From the NCBI RefSeq assembly GCF_008123515.1, contig NZ_VSSR01000110.1:1-37234 (forward strand): a stretch of DNA of 37,234 nt, read 5' to 3'. Source of the stretch: Bradyrhizobium cytisi (GTDB lineage Bacteria; Pseudomonadota; Alphaproteobacteria; Rhizobiales; Xanthobacteraceae). How positions within the stretch are numbered: the first letter of the stretch is position 1; every line of letters begins with the position of its first letter. The notes below the pieces were generated by a model. It saw only the letters and a program-made list of their open reading frames with translations, ran no database searches and was not told the DNA's origin. This document shows positions 26,335 to 33,924 of the stretch, one piece after another. The position numbers and the translations under genes were made by a program.

Positions 26335-27074
26335 CAGGTCCGCGTCACCGTCGAGGACGGCACCAGCACCGGCTTCAAAGACGGAATCAGCCGCGCCCGT
26401 TCGCGCTTGGCCGGGATCGCGCGATAGACCTGCTTGGTCGCTTCGACGATGTGGACGCCGGCAAACGGCAGCGACAGCGCAGCACCGGCACGTTCCCACA
26501 TCTGCGCAGATTTCAGCACCCATCGGCCCGCGTAAGGCGGCATGAACAAGGCCTCGCCCCAGCCGGTCGGCGTGAACCAGGTCTGGCGCAACAGGTCCGT
26601 GATCTGCGAGCGCGAATAGGGACGGCCATGGCCGAACGGCGTGTTGTCACTGCGCGTCCACACGCCGCGCCGATTCGGGATCACCGCCATGACGCGGCCG
26701 GACGGCGACAGCACCCGCCAGACCTCCCGCAGCAGCGCGGCCGGGTCGTCCGACATCTCGAGCGCATGGACCAGCAGGATACGGTCGACCGCGGCGTCGG
26801 GAAGCGGCAGCGAGAACTCATCGACCAGCGCAGCCAGCGCGGGCCGCCCAGTGGGCCATTTCAACACGCCCTGGGCCGCCGGCATAAAGGCGATGCAGCG
26901 CTCCGCGTCCTCGCGGAACAGGCCGAGATAGGGCGTCGGATAGCCGATGCCGAGCACGCGCTGGCCATCGGCATTCGGCCACCGCTCCCGGATGCCGCGA
27001 TTGATCATCTGCCGTGCCACGATGCCGAGGCGCCGGGAATAGAACTCGCGAAGGTCGACGACGTCGATGGTCAT
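26334..27074 (-). CDS. Class I SAM-dependent methyltransferase-like protein
   Basis: This 246-residue protein starts MTIDVVDLREFYSRRLGIVA. Parts of a methyltransferase fold are visible: QRVLGIGYPTPYLGLF in the motif I position, DRILLVHALEMSDDPAALLR, and REVWRVLSPSGRVMAVIPNR. The motif I loop lacks the GxGxG pattern, which is typical of this alphaproteobacterial subgroup as far as I recall. The substrate is unknown. It is divergent from glyoxalase II, with a 108-base gap. Confidence 0.88.
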   Translation of the reverse strand: MTIDVVDLREFYSRRLGIVARQMINRGIRERWPNADGQRVLGIGYPTPYLGLFREDAERCIAFMPAAQGVLKWPTGRPALAALVDEFSLPLPDAAVDRILLVHALEMSDDPAALLREVWRVLSPSGRVMAVIPNRRGVWTRSDNTPFGHGRPYSRSQITDLLRQTWFTPTGWGEALFMPPYAGRWVLKSAQMWERAGAALSLPFAGVHIVEATKQVYRAIPAKRERARLIPSLKPVLVPSSTVTRT

Positions 27075-27182
27075 GACGGCAATGTAACATGCACAAGGCG
27101 GCGGCTGCGCGCGGAATATTGCATTGCCTGCGCAGCGTTAACGCCATATTTGTCTGACGGGGCTGAGCGCGATGGAGATGAC

Positions 27183-27950
27183 ATGGCCGCCGAAATTCGT
27201 ACTTTCAACTGTTTAAACGACAATTTCGGTTATCTGATCCACGATGTGGAAACCAAGGCGACGGCGTCGATCGACGCGCCGGAGGCCGGTCCGATCCTGG
27301 CGGCGCTCGAGCGCGAGGGCTGGCAGCTCACCGACATCCTGATCACCCATCATCATGGCGATCATGTCGGGGGCGTCGCCGAACTCAAGCAGAAATTCAA
27401 TTGCCGCGTCGTCGCGCCGCATGACAAGACGACAAAGATCGCAGACGTCGACCTGCGCGTCGCCAATGCCGATGTGGTCAAGGTCGGCACGCTGCTCGGG
27501 CGTGTGCTGGAAACGCCCGGCCATACGCTCGACCATATCTCCTACGTGTTCGACACCGAGAAGACCCTGTTCGCCGCCGACACGCTGTTCTCGATCGGCT
27601 GCGGCCGCGTGTTCGAGGGCAGTTACCCGATGATGTGGGACTCGCTGTTGAAGCTGCGCGCCCTGCCCGACGACTTCAAGCTCTATTGCGGCCACGAATA
27701 TACGGCGTCCAACGTCAAGTTCGCGCTGACCGTCGATCCCGATAACGCAGCGCTCCAGGCGCGCGCGGCGGAAGTGACGAGGCTGCGGGCAGAGAACAAG
27801 CCGACCATTCCCTCACTGCTTGGTGATGAGAAGCGAGCAAACGTGTTCCTGCGCGCCGATGAACCGTCGGTCGCAGCCAGGCTACACATGAAGGGCGCGG
27901 ATGCCGCTGCGGTGTTCGGCGAGCTGCGCGAGCGCAAAAACAAGTCCTGA
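27183..27950 (+). CDS. gloB: Hydroxyacylglutathione hydrolase (glyoxalase II)
   Basis: Glyoxalase II hydrolyses S-D-lactoylglutathione to D-lactate and glutathione, completing methylglyoxal detoxification. The 255-residue protein has the binuclear metal motif THHHGDH (His56, His58, Asp60, His61), then TPGHTLDHISY, AADTLFSIGCGRVFEG and the C-terminal CGHEYTASN. The glyoxalase-specific helical C-terminal domain is complete. The ATG at 27183 follows a GGAG site and begins MAAEIRTFNC; the much longer upstream frame lies opposite the methyltransferase. Its stop lies in the first unit of a tandem repeat. Confidence 0.96.
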   Translation: MAAEIRTFNCLNDNFGYLIHDVETKATASIDAPEAGPILAALEREGWQLTDILITHHHGDHVGGVAELKQKFNCRVVAPHDKTTKIADVDLRVANADVVKVGTLLGRVLETPGHTLDHISYVFDTEKTLFAADTLFSIGCGRVFEGSYPMMWDSLLKLRALPDDFKLYCGHEYTASNVKFALTVDPDNAALQARAAEVTRLRAENKPTIPSLLGDEKRANVFLRADEPSVAARLHMKGADAAAVFGELRERKNKS

Positions 27951-27992
27951 AGCACAGGTCCTGAAGCACAAGTCCTGAAGACCAAGTCCTGA
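27942..27992. repeat. 14-base tandem repeat across the gloB stop codon
   Basis: The unit AAGTCCTGAAGCAC occurs at 27942-27955, with slightly changed copies at 27956-27969 and 27970-27983 and a partial fourth at 27984-27992. The first copy supplies the last codons and the TGA of gloB. The array ends about ten bases before the cupin start. A 14-base unit shifts frame each time, so it was probably a slippage expansion after the stop. Confidence 0.9.
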
Positions 27993-28001
27993 CGGGGATC
28001 G

Positions 28002-28424
28002 ATGCCGACTGCAGCCGAGATCATCGCGCGCCTTGAGCTCCGCCCGCACCCCGAGGGCGGACATTATCGCGAGACCTTTCGCGACCAGACCACCGACGCC
28101 AATGGCCGCTCGCGCTCGACCCTCATCTACTTCCTGCTCGCGCGCGGCGAGCGCTCGCACTGGCATCGCATCGATGCGGTCGAGACCTGGCATTACTATG
28201 CCGGAAGCCCCTTGATGCTGCGCATCGCGCATGAGGGCTGCTCCCAGCACGAGGTGCGGCTCGGCACGGACCTCGTGAGCGGCGAGCGGCCGCAGGCCAT
28301 CGTCCCGGCGGATGCGTGGCAGATGGCGGAGACCACCGGCGAATGGACGCTGGTCGGCTGCACCGTGGCGCCCGCCTTCGAGTTCGCAAAATTCGAGCTC
28401 GCGCCGCGGGGCTGGGAGCCGTAA
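28002..28424 (+). CDS. Cupin DUF985 family protein
   Basis: This 140-residue single-domain cupin starts MPTAAEIIARLELRPHPEGG. DUF985 marks are PHPEGGHYRETFRD, STLIYFLLARGERSHWHRID and ETWHYYAGSPL, followed by WTLVGCTVAPAFEFAKFEL at the end. Histidines in SHWHR and the TWHYY segment are candidate metal ligands. The reaction is unknown. It starts 51 bases after gloB, across the tandem repeat, so read-through is likely. Confidence 0.93.
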   Translation: MPTAAEIIARLELRPHPEGGHYRETFRDQTTDANGRSRSTLIYFLLARGERSHWHRIDAVETWHYYAGSPLMLRIAHEGCSQHEVRLGTDLVSGERPQAIVPADAWQMAETTGEWTLVGCTVAPAFEFAKFELAPRGWEP

Positions 28425-28499
28425 CGCCAGATCTGGAATCGGGTGGGTTCGATGCCTTTCCCCCATTAGGACTGCGCTTCCAATCAATAGGAGCGCACG

Positions 28500-29183
28500 A
28501 TGCATGGAACACTCGATCCCGCCGCCGTCCAGATCGACCCGGCCATTTTATATTTCGGAACGCCGGTCGTCCTCATCGGGTCGACCAATGACGACGACAC
28601 CTACAATCTCGCGCCGATGTCGTCGGCGTGGTGGGTGGGATGGCGTTGCATGCTCGGGCTCGCAAGCAATTCCAAGACGACCGAGAACATGATGCGCACA
28701 GGCGAATGCGTGCTCAATCTGCCGTCTGCGGACCTCGTCGCTGCTGTCGACCGTCTCGCCCGCACCACGGGCTCGGATCCCGTGCCGCCAGGCAAACTCT
28801 ATCGTGGCTACCGGCACGAGAAGGACAAGTTCGGCTTGAGCGACCTGACGGCGTTAGCCGGCGAGACAGTCAGTGCGCCGCGCGTTGCCGAATGCCCGGT
28901 GCAGATGGAAGCGAAGGTCGCGCATGTGCACGGGATGGCGCAGGACGATGCAGTCTGGCGCAGCCGTCTCGTGGCGATCGAGCTCCGGATCACCCGTGTT
29001 CATGCGCATCCCGACATCATGATGGACGGCGTGGACAACCGCATCGATCCCGACAAATGGCGGCCGCTGATCCTCAGCTTCCAGGAATTCTATGGCCTGA
29101 CGCCGCAACGTTTGCGGCGCTCAGAGCTCGGACAGATACCGGAAGCGAAGTACCGCCCGTTGGGCTGGCAGCCGGCGCTTTGA
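28500..29183 (+). CDS. Flavin reductase-like FMN-binding domain protein
   Basis: This 227-residue protein has the split-barrel flavin reductase-like fold. Visible marks are YFGTPVVLIGSTNDDDTYNL, APMSSAWWVGWRCMLGLASN, NMMRTGECVLNLPS and a C-terminal ELRITRVHAHPDI. Such proteins bind FMN and reduce flavin or act as flavin-dependent oxidoreductases; no specific partner monooxygenase is nearby. An AGGAG site lies 7 bases before the ATG. It stands 75 bases after the cupin and is convergent with a permease gene. Confidence 0.87.
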   Translation: MHGTLDPAAVQIDPAILYFGTPVVLIGSTNDDDTYNLAPMSSAWWVGWRCMLGLASNSKTTENMMRTGECVLNLPSADLVAAVDRLARTTGSDPVPPGKLYRGYRHEKDKFGLSDLTALAGETVSAPRVAECPVQMEAKVAHVHGMAQDDAVWRSRLVAIELRITRVHAHPDIMMDGVDNRIDPDKWRPLILSFQEFYGLTPQRLRRSELGQIPEAKYRPLGWQPAL

Positions 29184-29189
29184 TGCGCC

Positions 29190-30059
29190 TCATCGCTTCC
29201 GCAGCACCATGTCCTTTGCCGCAATCAGGCCGCCGCCGGCGATCAGGATTGCGGCAATCGCAATGCTGGCGCTGGCTTTGGCAAATCCGGCGGCGATGAG
29301 AAAGCCGGTCGAGAGCAGCGGCGTCGCGTAGGAGGCGGCGCCGAGCACGCGGATATCGCCTCGTTTCATGCCGATGTCCCAGGCGTAGAAGGCAGCGCCG
29401 ACGGGACCGACGCCGAGTGCGATCACCGCGAGCCACTGCAAATTCGTCTCGGGCCACACCGTCGTTTCAAGCAGACAATGCATCAGCGCGGCGAGCACTG
29501 ACGTGGCGAGGCAGAAGCCCGCGACCGCATCGGTCGGCACCGCCTTCAATCGCCGCGACAGCACCGAATAAGTCGCCCAGACGAAGGCGGCGACGAATGC
29601 CGCGACCAATCCCGGCACCGCGCCCGGCGCGAAGCCGGAGGTATTGCCGGCAAACAGCAGCACGGTGCCGACGAGGCCGAGCACGGCGCCAATGACGTGA
29701 TGCGCGGCGAGCCGCTCGCCCGGCAGGAACGACGAGAACAGCACGATCAGCAGCGGCCACATGTAGTTCAGAAGGCCGGCTTCGGCCGGCGGCGCGAAGC
29801 GCAGCGCGAGGAAATACAGCGCGTGATAGCCGAACAGGCCGCCAACGCCGACGAGCCATACGATGAGCGGCTGACGCAGGCTTTTCGCGGCGTCGCCGCG
29901 GCCGATCCAGGTGAGCAGGCCGACGAGACCGCCGATCGCAAAGGTCATCGCCGCAAGCTGGAACGCGGGGATCTTTCCGGTCGCCACCGTCATCACTGAC
30001 AACAGCGACCACATCAGGATCGCGGTCAGTCCGATCAGTGTGGCGGTGCGCGGGGTCAT
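29190..30059 (-). CDS. EamA/DMT family transporter (YddG-like)
   Basis: This 289-residue protein has about ten transmembrane segments in two EamA repeats. Marks include LIGLTAILMWSLLSVMTVAT, FGYHALYFLALRFAPPAEAG and LLNYMWPLLIVLFSSFLPGE in the first half, and GPVGAAFYAWDIGMKRGD in the second. The pattern resembles the aromatic amino acid exporter YddG group, but substrate assignment is tentative. It is only distantly related to the other EamA protein in this window. The phaB gene upstream ends 100 bases before its start, across a hairpin. Confidence 0.9.
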   Translation of the reverse strand: MTPRTATLIGLTAILMWSLLSVMTVATGKIPAFQLAAMTFAIGGLVGLLTWIGRGDAAKSLRQPLIVWLVGVGGLFGYHALYFLALRFAPPAEAGLLNYMWPLLIVLFSSFLPGERLAAHHVIGAVLGLVGTVLLFAGNTSGFAPGAVPGLVAAFVAAFVWATYSVLSRRLKAVPTDAVAGFCLATSVLAALMHCLLETTVWPETNLQWLAVIALGVGPVGAAFYAWDIGMKRGDIRVLGAASYATPLLSTGFLIAAGFAKASASIAIAAILIAGGGLIAAKDMVLRKR

Positions 30060-30083
30060 GAATCAAAGGCTCTGAGGACGATG

Positions 30084-30106
30084 ATGCCCGGCACGAGGCC
30101 GGGCAT
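30084..30106. terminator. GC-rich hairpin downstream of phaB
   Basis: ATGCCCGGC (30084-30092) and GCCGGGCAT (30098-30106) form a perfect 9 bp stem with a 5-base loop. It lies between the phaB stop and the start of the permease gene on the same strand. There is no clear T-run, so it is either a weak terminator or another member of the palindrome family in this window. Confidence 0.55.
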
Positions 30107-30159
30107 GTTCGTCTTCACTATCGCCTTGTCACGCCCAACGCTACAGGCTTGACGCCATA

Positions 30160-30885
30160 TCAGGCGTGATACTGACCGCCATTGATGGTCAAGGTCGAGC
30201 CGGTGATGAAGCCAGCCTCGTCGGCCGCCAGGAATACGACCGCGCGCGCGATCTCTTCGGGCTCGCCGAGCCGGTTCACCGGGATTTGCGGGATCACGTT
30301 CTTCTCCAACACGTCCTTCGGCACGGCCTGCACCATCTCGGTGTTGATATAGCCAGGCGCAATGGCGTTGACCGTGATGCCGCCCTTGGCGTTCTCGATT
30401 GCGAGCGCCTTGGTGAAGCCAATGTCGCCGGCCTTCGCCGCGGAATAATTGACCTGGCCGAACTGGCCCTTCTGGCCGTTGATCGACGAGATCGAGATGA
30501 CGCGGCCGAACTTGCGCGCACGCATGCCCTCGATCACCTGGCGGGTCATGTTGAACAGCGAGCCGAGATTGGTGTTGATCACCGCGTTCCACTGCTCGAG
30601 CGTCATCTTGTGGAAGGCGGTGTCCCGGGTGATGCCGGCATTGTTGACGAGCACATCGACCGGGCCGAGCTCGGCCTCGACCTTCTTCACGCCTTCGGCG
30701 CAGGCATCGAAATTGCTGACGTCCCATTTGTAGACGGCGATGCCGGTCTCGGCCTTGAACTTCTCCGCCGCCACATCATTGCCGGCATAGCTCGCCGCGA
30801 CCTTGTAGCCGGCCGCCTTCAGCGCCTTGCTGATCGCAGCTCCGATGCCCCGGGTACCACCCGTCACCAATGCAACTCGTGCCAT
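30160..30885 (-). CDS. phaB: Acetoacetyl-CoA reductase (NADPH)
   Basis: PhaB reduces acetoacetyl-CoA to (R)-3-hydroxybutyryl-CoA, the monomer for polyhydroxybutyrate. The 241-residue short-chain dehydrogenase has the cofactor loop TGGTRGIG at residues 8-15, NNAG at 81-84 and catalytic Ser134, Tyr147 and Lys151. The PhaB-specific segments SSINGQKGQFGQVNYSAAKAG and GYINTEMV are present. A GGAAGGAA site precedes the ATG. It lies downstream of phaA but behind two strong hairpins, so it may have its own promoter. Confidence 0.96.
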   Translation of the reverse strand: MARVALVTGGTRGIGAAISKALKAAGYKVAASYAGNDVAAEKFKAETGIAVYKWDVSNFDACAEGVKKVEAELGPVDVLVNNAGITRDTAFHKMTLEQWNAVINTNLGSLFNMTRQVIEGMRARKFGRVISISSINGQKGQFGQVNYSAAKAGDIGFTKALAIENAKGGITVNAIAPGYINTEMVQAVPKDVLEKNVIPQIPVNRLGEPEEIARAVVFLAADEAGFITGSTLTINGGQYHA

Positions 30886-30976
30886 GTCGTATTCCTTCCC
30901 TTGGACTCTTCGGACGTTTCTGAGCGATCGTTTTTAGGTACGGATTATGCGGTTGCTTTGACGGACATCAAGAACA

Positions 30977-31003
30977 AAACGCCCGGCATTGAGCCGGGCG
31001 TTT
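30977..31003 (-). terminator. Bidirectional intrinsic terminator between phaA and phaB
   Basis: AAACGCCCGGC (30977-30987) and GCCGGGCGTTT (30993-31003) form a perfect 11 bp stem with a 5-base loop. On the minus strand the stem runs into TTTTGTTCTT, a good intrinsic terminator for phaA. On the plus strand it is followed by GTATTT. Confidence 0.75.
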
Positions 31004-31080
31004 GTATTTAGTCGAGGCTTGCGCGGTTGCGAAGAATATTTGATTTGCAACCGCCGCCTTTTTAGTCGCGTGCAACGCAC

Positions 31081-31111
31081 TCACTGACGCGTGCAGCGCA
31101 CGCGTCGGTGA
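31081..31111 (-). terminator. Long hairpin directly after the phaA stop
   Basis: The arms at 31081-31094 and 31098-31111 pair over 14 positions with a single T-G wobble and a 3-base loop. The hairpin begins three bases after the phaA stop codon on the transcribed strand. No T-run follows; it may protect the 3' end of the phaA message, with termination at the second hairpin. Confidence 0.65.
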
Positions 31112-31114
31112 TCT

Positions 31115-32293
31115 TCAGTCGCGCGCGATGCACATCGCGATGCCCATGCCACCGCCGATGCACAGCGTGGCGAGGCCCTTCTTCGAATCACGCTTCTGCA
31201 TCTCGTGCAGCAGCGTCACCAGCACGCGCGCGCCGGAGGCGCCGACGGGATGGCCGATCGCAATCGCGCCGCCATTGACGTTGACCTTGGAGGTATCCCA
31301 GCCGAGGTCCTTGTTGACGGCGCAGGCCTGCGCCGCAAAGGCTTCGTTGGCCTCGATCAGATCGAGATCGCCAACGCTCCAGCCGGCCTTCTTCAGCGCG
31401 GCACGCGAGGCCGGGATCGGGCCCGAGCCCATGATCTTCGGATCGACGCCGGCCTGCGCCCAGGACACGATGCGCGCGATCGGCTTCTTGCCTTCCTTGG
31501 CGGCTTGCTTCGCGGTCATCAGCACCACGGCGGCAGCGCCGTCATTGATGCCGGAGGCCGAACCTGCGGTGACCGTGCCTTCCTTCTCGAAGGCGGGCTT
31601 GAGCTTCGCCATCCCGTCAAGCGTTGCGCCATGGCGCGGATATTCGTCGGCGCTGACGACGATGTCGCCCTTGCGGGTCTTGATGGTGACGGGGACGATC
31701 TCGTCGTTGAACTTGCCGGCCTTCTGCGCGGCCTCGGCCTTCTGCTGCGAGGCGACCGCGAACTCGTCCTGCTGGGCGCGGGTGATCTGCCACTGCCGCG
31801 CGACGTTCTCGGCGGTGTTGCCCATGTGGTAGCCGTTGAAGGCATCCCACAGGCCGTCCTTGATCATGGTGTCGACGAACTCGACCGGGCCCATCTTGAC
31901 GCCGCCGCGCAGATACTGGGCGTGCGGAGCCATGCTCATGGATTCCTGGCCGCCAGCGACCACGATTTCCGAATCGCCGTTGAGCAGCGCCTGGTAGCCA
32001 AGCGCGACCGTACGCAGGCCCGAGCCGCAAAGCTGGTTGACGCCCCAGGCCGGACTCTCGACCGGAATGCCCGCGGCGATCGAGGCCTGGCGGGCCGGGT
32101 TCTGGCCCTGAGCCGCGGTCAGGATCTGGCCCATGATGACTTCGGAGACCCGGCCGGGCTCGATGCCACCGCGCTCCAGCGCGGCCTTGATGGCGATCGC
32201 GCCGAGATCGTGGGCGGGAAGGGTCGCGAACGCTCCGTTGAAGCTTCCGACCGGGGTGCGGGCGGCGCTGACGATGACGACATCGTCTGACAT
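31115..32293 (-). CDS. phaA: Acetyl-CoA acetyltransferase (beta-ketothiolase)
   Basis: PhaA condenses two acetyl-CoA to acetoacetyl-CoA, the first step of polyhydroxybutyrate synthesis. The 392-residue thiolase has nucleophile Cys89 in NQLCGSG, His348 in AIGHPVGASGAR and the general base Cys378 in CIGGGMG. The start at 32293 (MSDDVVIVSA) is chosen over 32299 because AGGAG at 32300-32304 is six bases from it, while it abuts the upstream ATG directly. It is divergent from phaR. Confidence 0.97.
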   Translation of the reverse strand: MSDDVVIVSAARTPVGSFNGAFATLPAHDLGAIAIKAALERGGIEPGRVSEVIMGQILTAAQGQNPARQASIAAGIPVESPAWGVNQLCGSGLRTVALGYQALLNGDSEIVVAGGQESMSMAPHAQYLRGGVKMGPVEFVDTMIKDGLWDAFNGYHMGNTAENVARQWQITRAQQDEFAVASQQKAEAAQKAGKFNDEIVPVTIKTRKGDIVVSADEYPRHGATLDGMAKLKPAFEKEGTVTAGSASGINDGAAAVVLMTAKQAAKEGKKPIARIVSWAQAGVDPKIMGSGPIPASRAALKKAGWSVGDLDLIEANEAFAAQACAVNKDLGWDTSKVNVNGGAIAIGHPVGASGARVLVTLLHEMQKRDSKKGLATLCIGGGMGIAMCIARD

Positions 32294-32598
32294 GGGCATC
32301 TCCTGGGGTTGAATGGGGGCAGACGGGGCTGGGAAATGGCTCGCCAGTCTCGAACGGCATCCTGTTAACGTCGTTGCGGCATGTCAATCGGCTGGCGACC
32401 GAATTCATGCCGCAGCGCATTCAAAATAGCGTTCTTGGCGATTTCGCAAGCACGTTTTTGCTGTGCGATTAACCGTGCCGCACAAAACGGTAGCGTGCCC
32501 CCTTTGAAAATGCTTATTTTGTTGCGTTGCGTACTCTTCCCGCCCTGCGGCATTGGCCCTGCAGGTTCCCGTTCTCAGCGTCTTTGAAGTGAGAGCCC
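32294..32598. promoter_or_regulatory. phaA-phaR divergent control region
   Basis: This 305-base gap separates the thiolase gene from its likely repressor gene. A 9 bp inverted repeat, TGCGGCATG (32375-32383) and CATGCCGCA (32406-32414), spans 40 bases. Further TGC/GCA-rich words are TTTTGCTGTGCG and TTGTTGCGTTGCG. PhaR proteins studied in Paracoccus bind TGC-rich DNA, so these are candidate operators. No coding sequence is apparent. Confidence 0.5.
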
Positions 32599-33195
32599 AT
32601 GGCGAAATCAGACCAACCCACCACCATCAAGAAATACGCGAACCGCCGGCTCTATAACACCGGAACGAGCACTTACGTGACGCTGGAAGACCTCGCCGCC
32701 ATGGTCAAGGATGGCGAAGATTTCCTGGTCTACGACGCCAAGACCGGCGACGACATCACGCGCTCCGTGCTCGCCCAGATCATCTTCGAGCAGGAGAACA
32801 AGGCCGGCCAGAACCTGCTGCCGACCACCTTCCTGCGCCAGCTGATTCGCTTCTACGGCGACAGCATGCAGATGGTGGTGCCGAAATATCTGGAGCAGTC
32901 GATCGCGACGCTGACCCAGGAGCAGGAGAAGTTCCGCAAGCAGATCGCCAACTCGCTGTCCGGAACTCCGTTTGCGCCCTTGGAGGAACAGGTCCGCCGC
33001 AACATGGAGCTGTTCCAGCAGACCTTCTCGATGTTCAAGCCGTTTGTCCCCACCGCAGGCCGTCCCGCGGGCACGGCGGAGCCAGAACCGGACGCCAGCG
33101 CCGAGCCGGCCAAGGACACCAACATCGACGATCTGCGCCAGCAGATGAAGGACATGCAGGAACGCCTCGAAAAGATGTCGAAGAAGGACGAGTAG
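32599..33195 (+). CDS. phaR: Polyhydroxyalkanoate synthesis repressor PhaR
   Basis: PhaR represses phasin and other polyhydroxyalkanoate genes and is titrated away by binding nascent granules. The 198-residue protein starts MAKSDQPTTIKKYANRRLYN, the highly conserved DNA-binding N-terminal domain, followed by TSTYVTLEDLAAMVKDGEDF and VYDAKTGDDITRSVLAQII. The PHB-accumulation regulatory domain follows at about residues 65-110, with FLRQLIRFYG. The C-terminus is a charged coiled coil (DLRQQMKDMQERLEKMSKK). It lies divergent from phaA, the usual arrangement. Confidence 0.96.
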   Translation: MAKSDQPTTIKKYANRRLYNTGTSTYVTLEDLAAMVKDGEDFLVYDAKTGDDITRSVLAQIIFEQENKAGQNLLPTTFLRQLIRFYGDSMQMVVPKYLEQSIATLTQEQEKFRKQIANSLSGTPFAPLEEQVRRNMELFQQTFSMFKPFVPTAGRPAGTAEPEPDASAEPAKDTNIDDLRQQMKDMQERLEKMSKKDE

Positions 33196-33278
33196 GTCTC
33201 TCGTCCGCACCGGCGCGTCCGCATGCGGCGGGCGCGCAAACGACCGATTGATTGCGGCATAGCCACGTCGCCGCGATA

Positions 33279-33292
33279 CCGGCCAAGGCCGG
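33279..33292 (+). promoter_or_regulatory. Hairpin overlapping the ribosome site of the next gene
   Basis: CCGGCC (33279-33284) and GGCCGG (33287-33292) pair around two bases. The likely ribosome site GGAG at 33291-33294 shares two bases with the right arm and lies six bases before the ATG at 33301. Folding could reduce translation of the methyltransferase; a two-base loop means the real stem would be four or five pairs. Confidence 0.35.
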
Positions 33293-33300
33293 AGCCCACC

Positions 33301-33918
33301 ATGTCTGACCGAACCACGCACTGGCAGAATGTCTACGCCACCAAGGGCGAGGCCGAGGTCAGCTGGTTTCAGGACAACCCGGCGATCTCGCTCGAGATGA
33401 TTCGTGCGGCCAGCCCGAATCATGACGCCGCCATCATCGATATCGGCGGCGGCGCATCGCGATTGGTCGATGCACTGCTTCAGGACGGACAGCACAATCT
33501 CGCCGTGCTGGACCTTTCCGCCAACGCGCTCGACACAGCGAAGAAGCGAATCGGCGCGGCCGCCTCAACGGTCGACTGGATCGTCGCCGACGTCACCGCA
33601 TGGCGGCCGGCGAAGATCTGGGACGTCTGGCACGATCGCGCCGCGTTTCACTTCCTGACCGATCCGCACGACCGGGCCGCTTACGTCGAGCGCTTGCGGT
33701 CGGCGGTTGTGCCGGGCGGGCACGTGATCATCGCAACATTCGCGCCCGACGGCCCGGAGAAATGCAGCGGCCTGCCGGTCCAGCGGCATGACAGCACGAG
33801 CCTTTCGGCGGAGCTCGGGCCGGAGTTCGAGCTGGTCGAGACGCGCAACGAGACGCACCACACGCCGTGGCATTCGACGCAGGCGTTTCAGTTCAGCCGG
33901 TTTCGGCGGCGGGGCTAG
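33301..33918 (+). CDS. Class I SAM-dependent methyltransferase
   Basis: This 205-residue protein starts MSDRTTHWQNVYATKGEAEV and has a clear SAM motif I, IIDIGGGASRLVDAL, an acidic loop VLDLSANALDTAKKR, and WDVWHDRAAFHFLTDPHDR. The end has VVPGGHVIIATFAPDGPEKC. The WHDRAAFHFL type is common in small bacterial methyltransferases related to the thiopurine/tellurite group; the substrate is unknown. The upstream open frame to 33223 is not conserved-looking, and GGAG precedes the chosen ATG. Confidence 0.92.
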   Translation: MSDRTTHWQNVYATKGEAEVSWFQDNPAISLEMIRAASPNHDAAIIDIGGGASRLVDALLQDGQHNLAVLDLSANALDTAKKRIGAAASTVDWIVADVTAWRPAKIWDVWHDRAAFHFLTDPHDRAAYVERLRSAVVPGGHVIIATFAPDGPEKCSGLPVQRHDSTSLSAELGPEFELVETRNETHHTPWHSTQAFQFSRFRRRG

Positions 33919-33924
33919 CTCCCG

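Larger units (their letters stand above)
30886..31114 (-). promoter_or_regulatory. phaA-phaB intergenic region
   Basis: These 229 bases contain two strong hairpins, listed separately, and a near-repeat of GCGTGCAACGCAC (31068-31080) as GCGTGCAGCGCAC (31089-31101). After the second hairpin about 90 bases remain before the phaB start, enough for a separate promoter, though I see no convincing consensus boxes. Confidence 0.5.

Noticed and set aside
27942..27992. Tandem repeats that could suggest a CRISPR array.
   Set aside because: The units are 14 bases, directly adjacent without spacers, and no cas gene is near.
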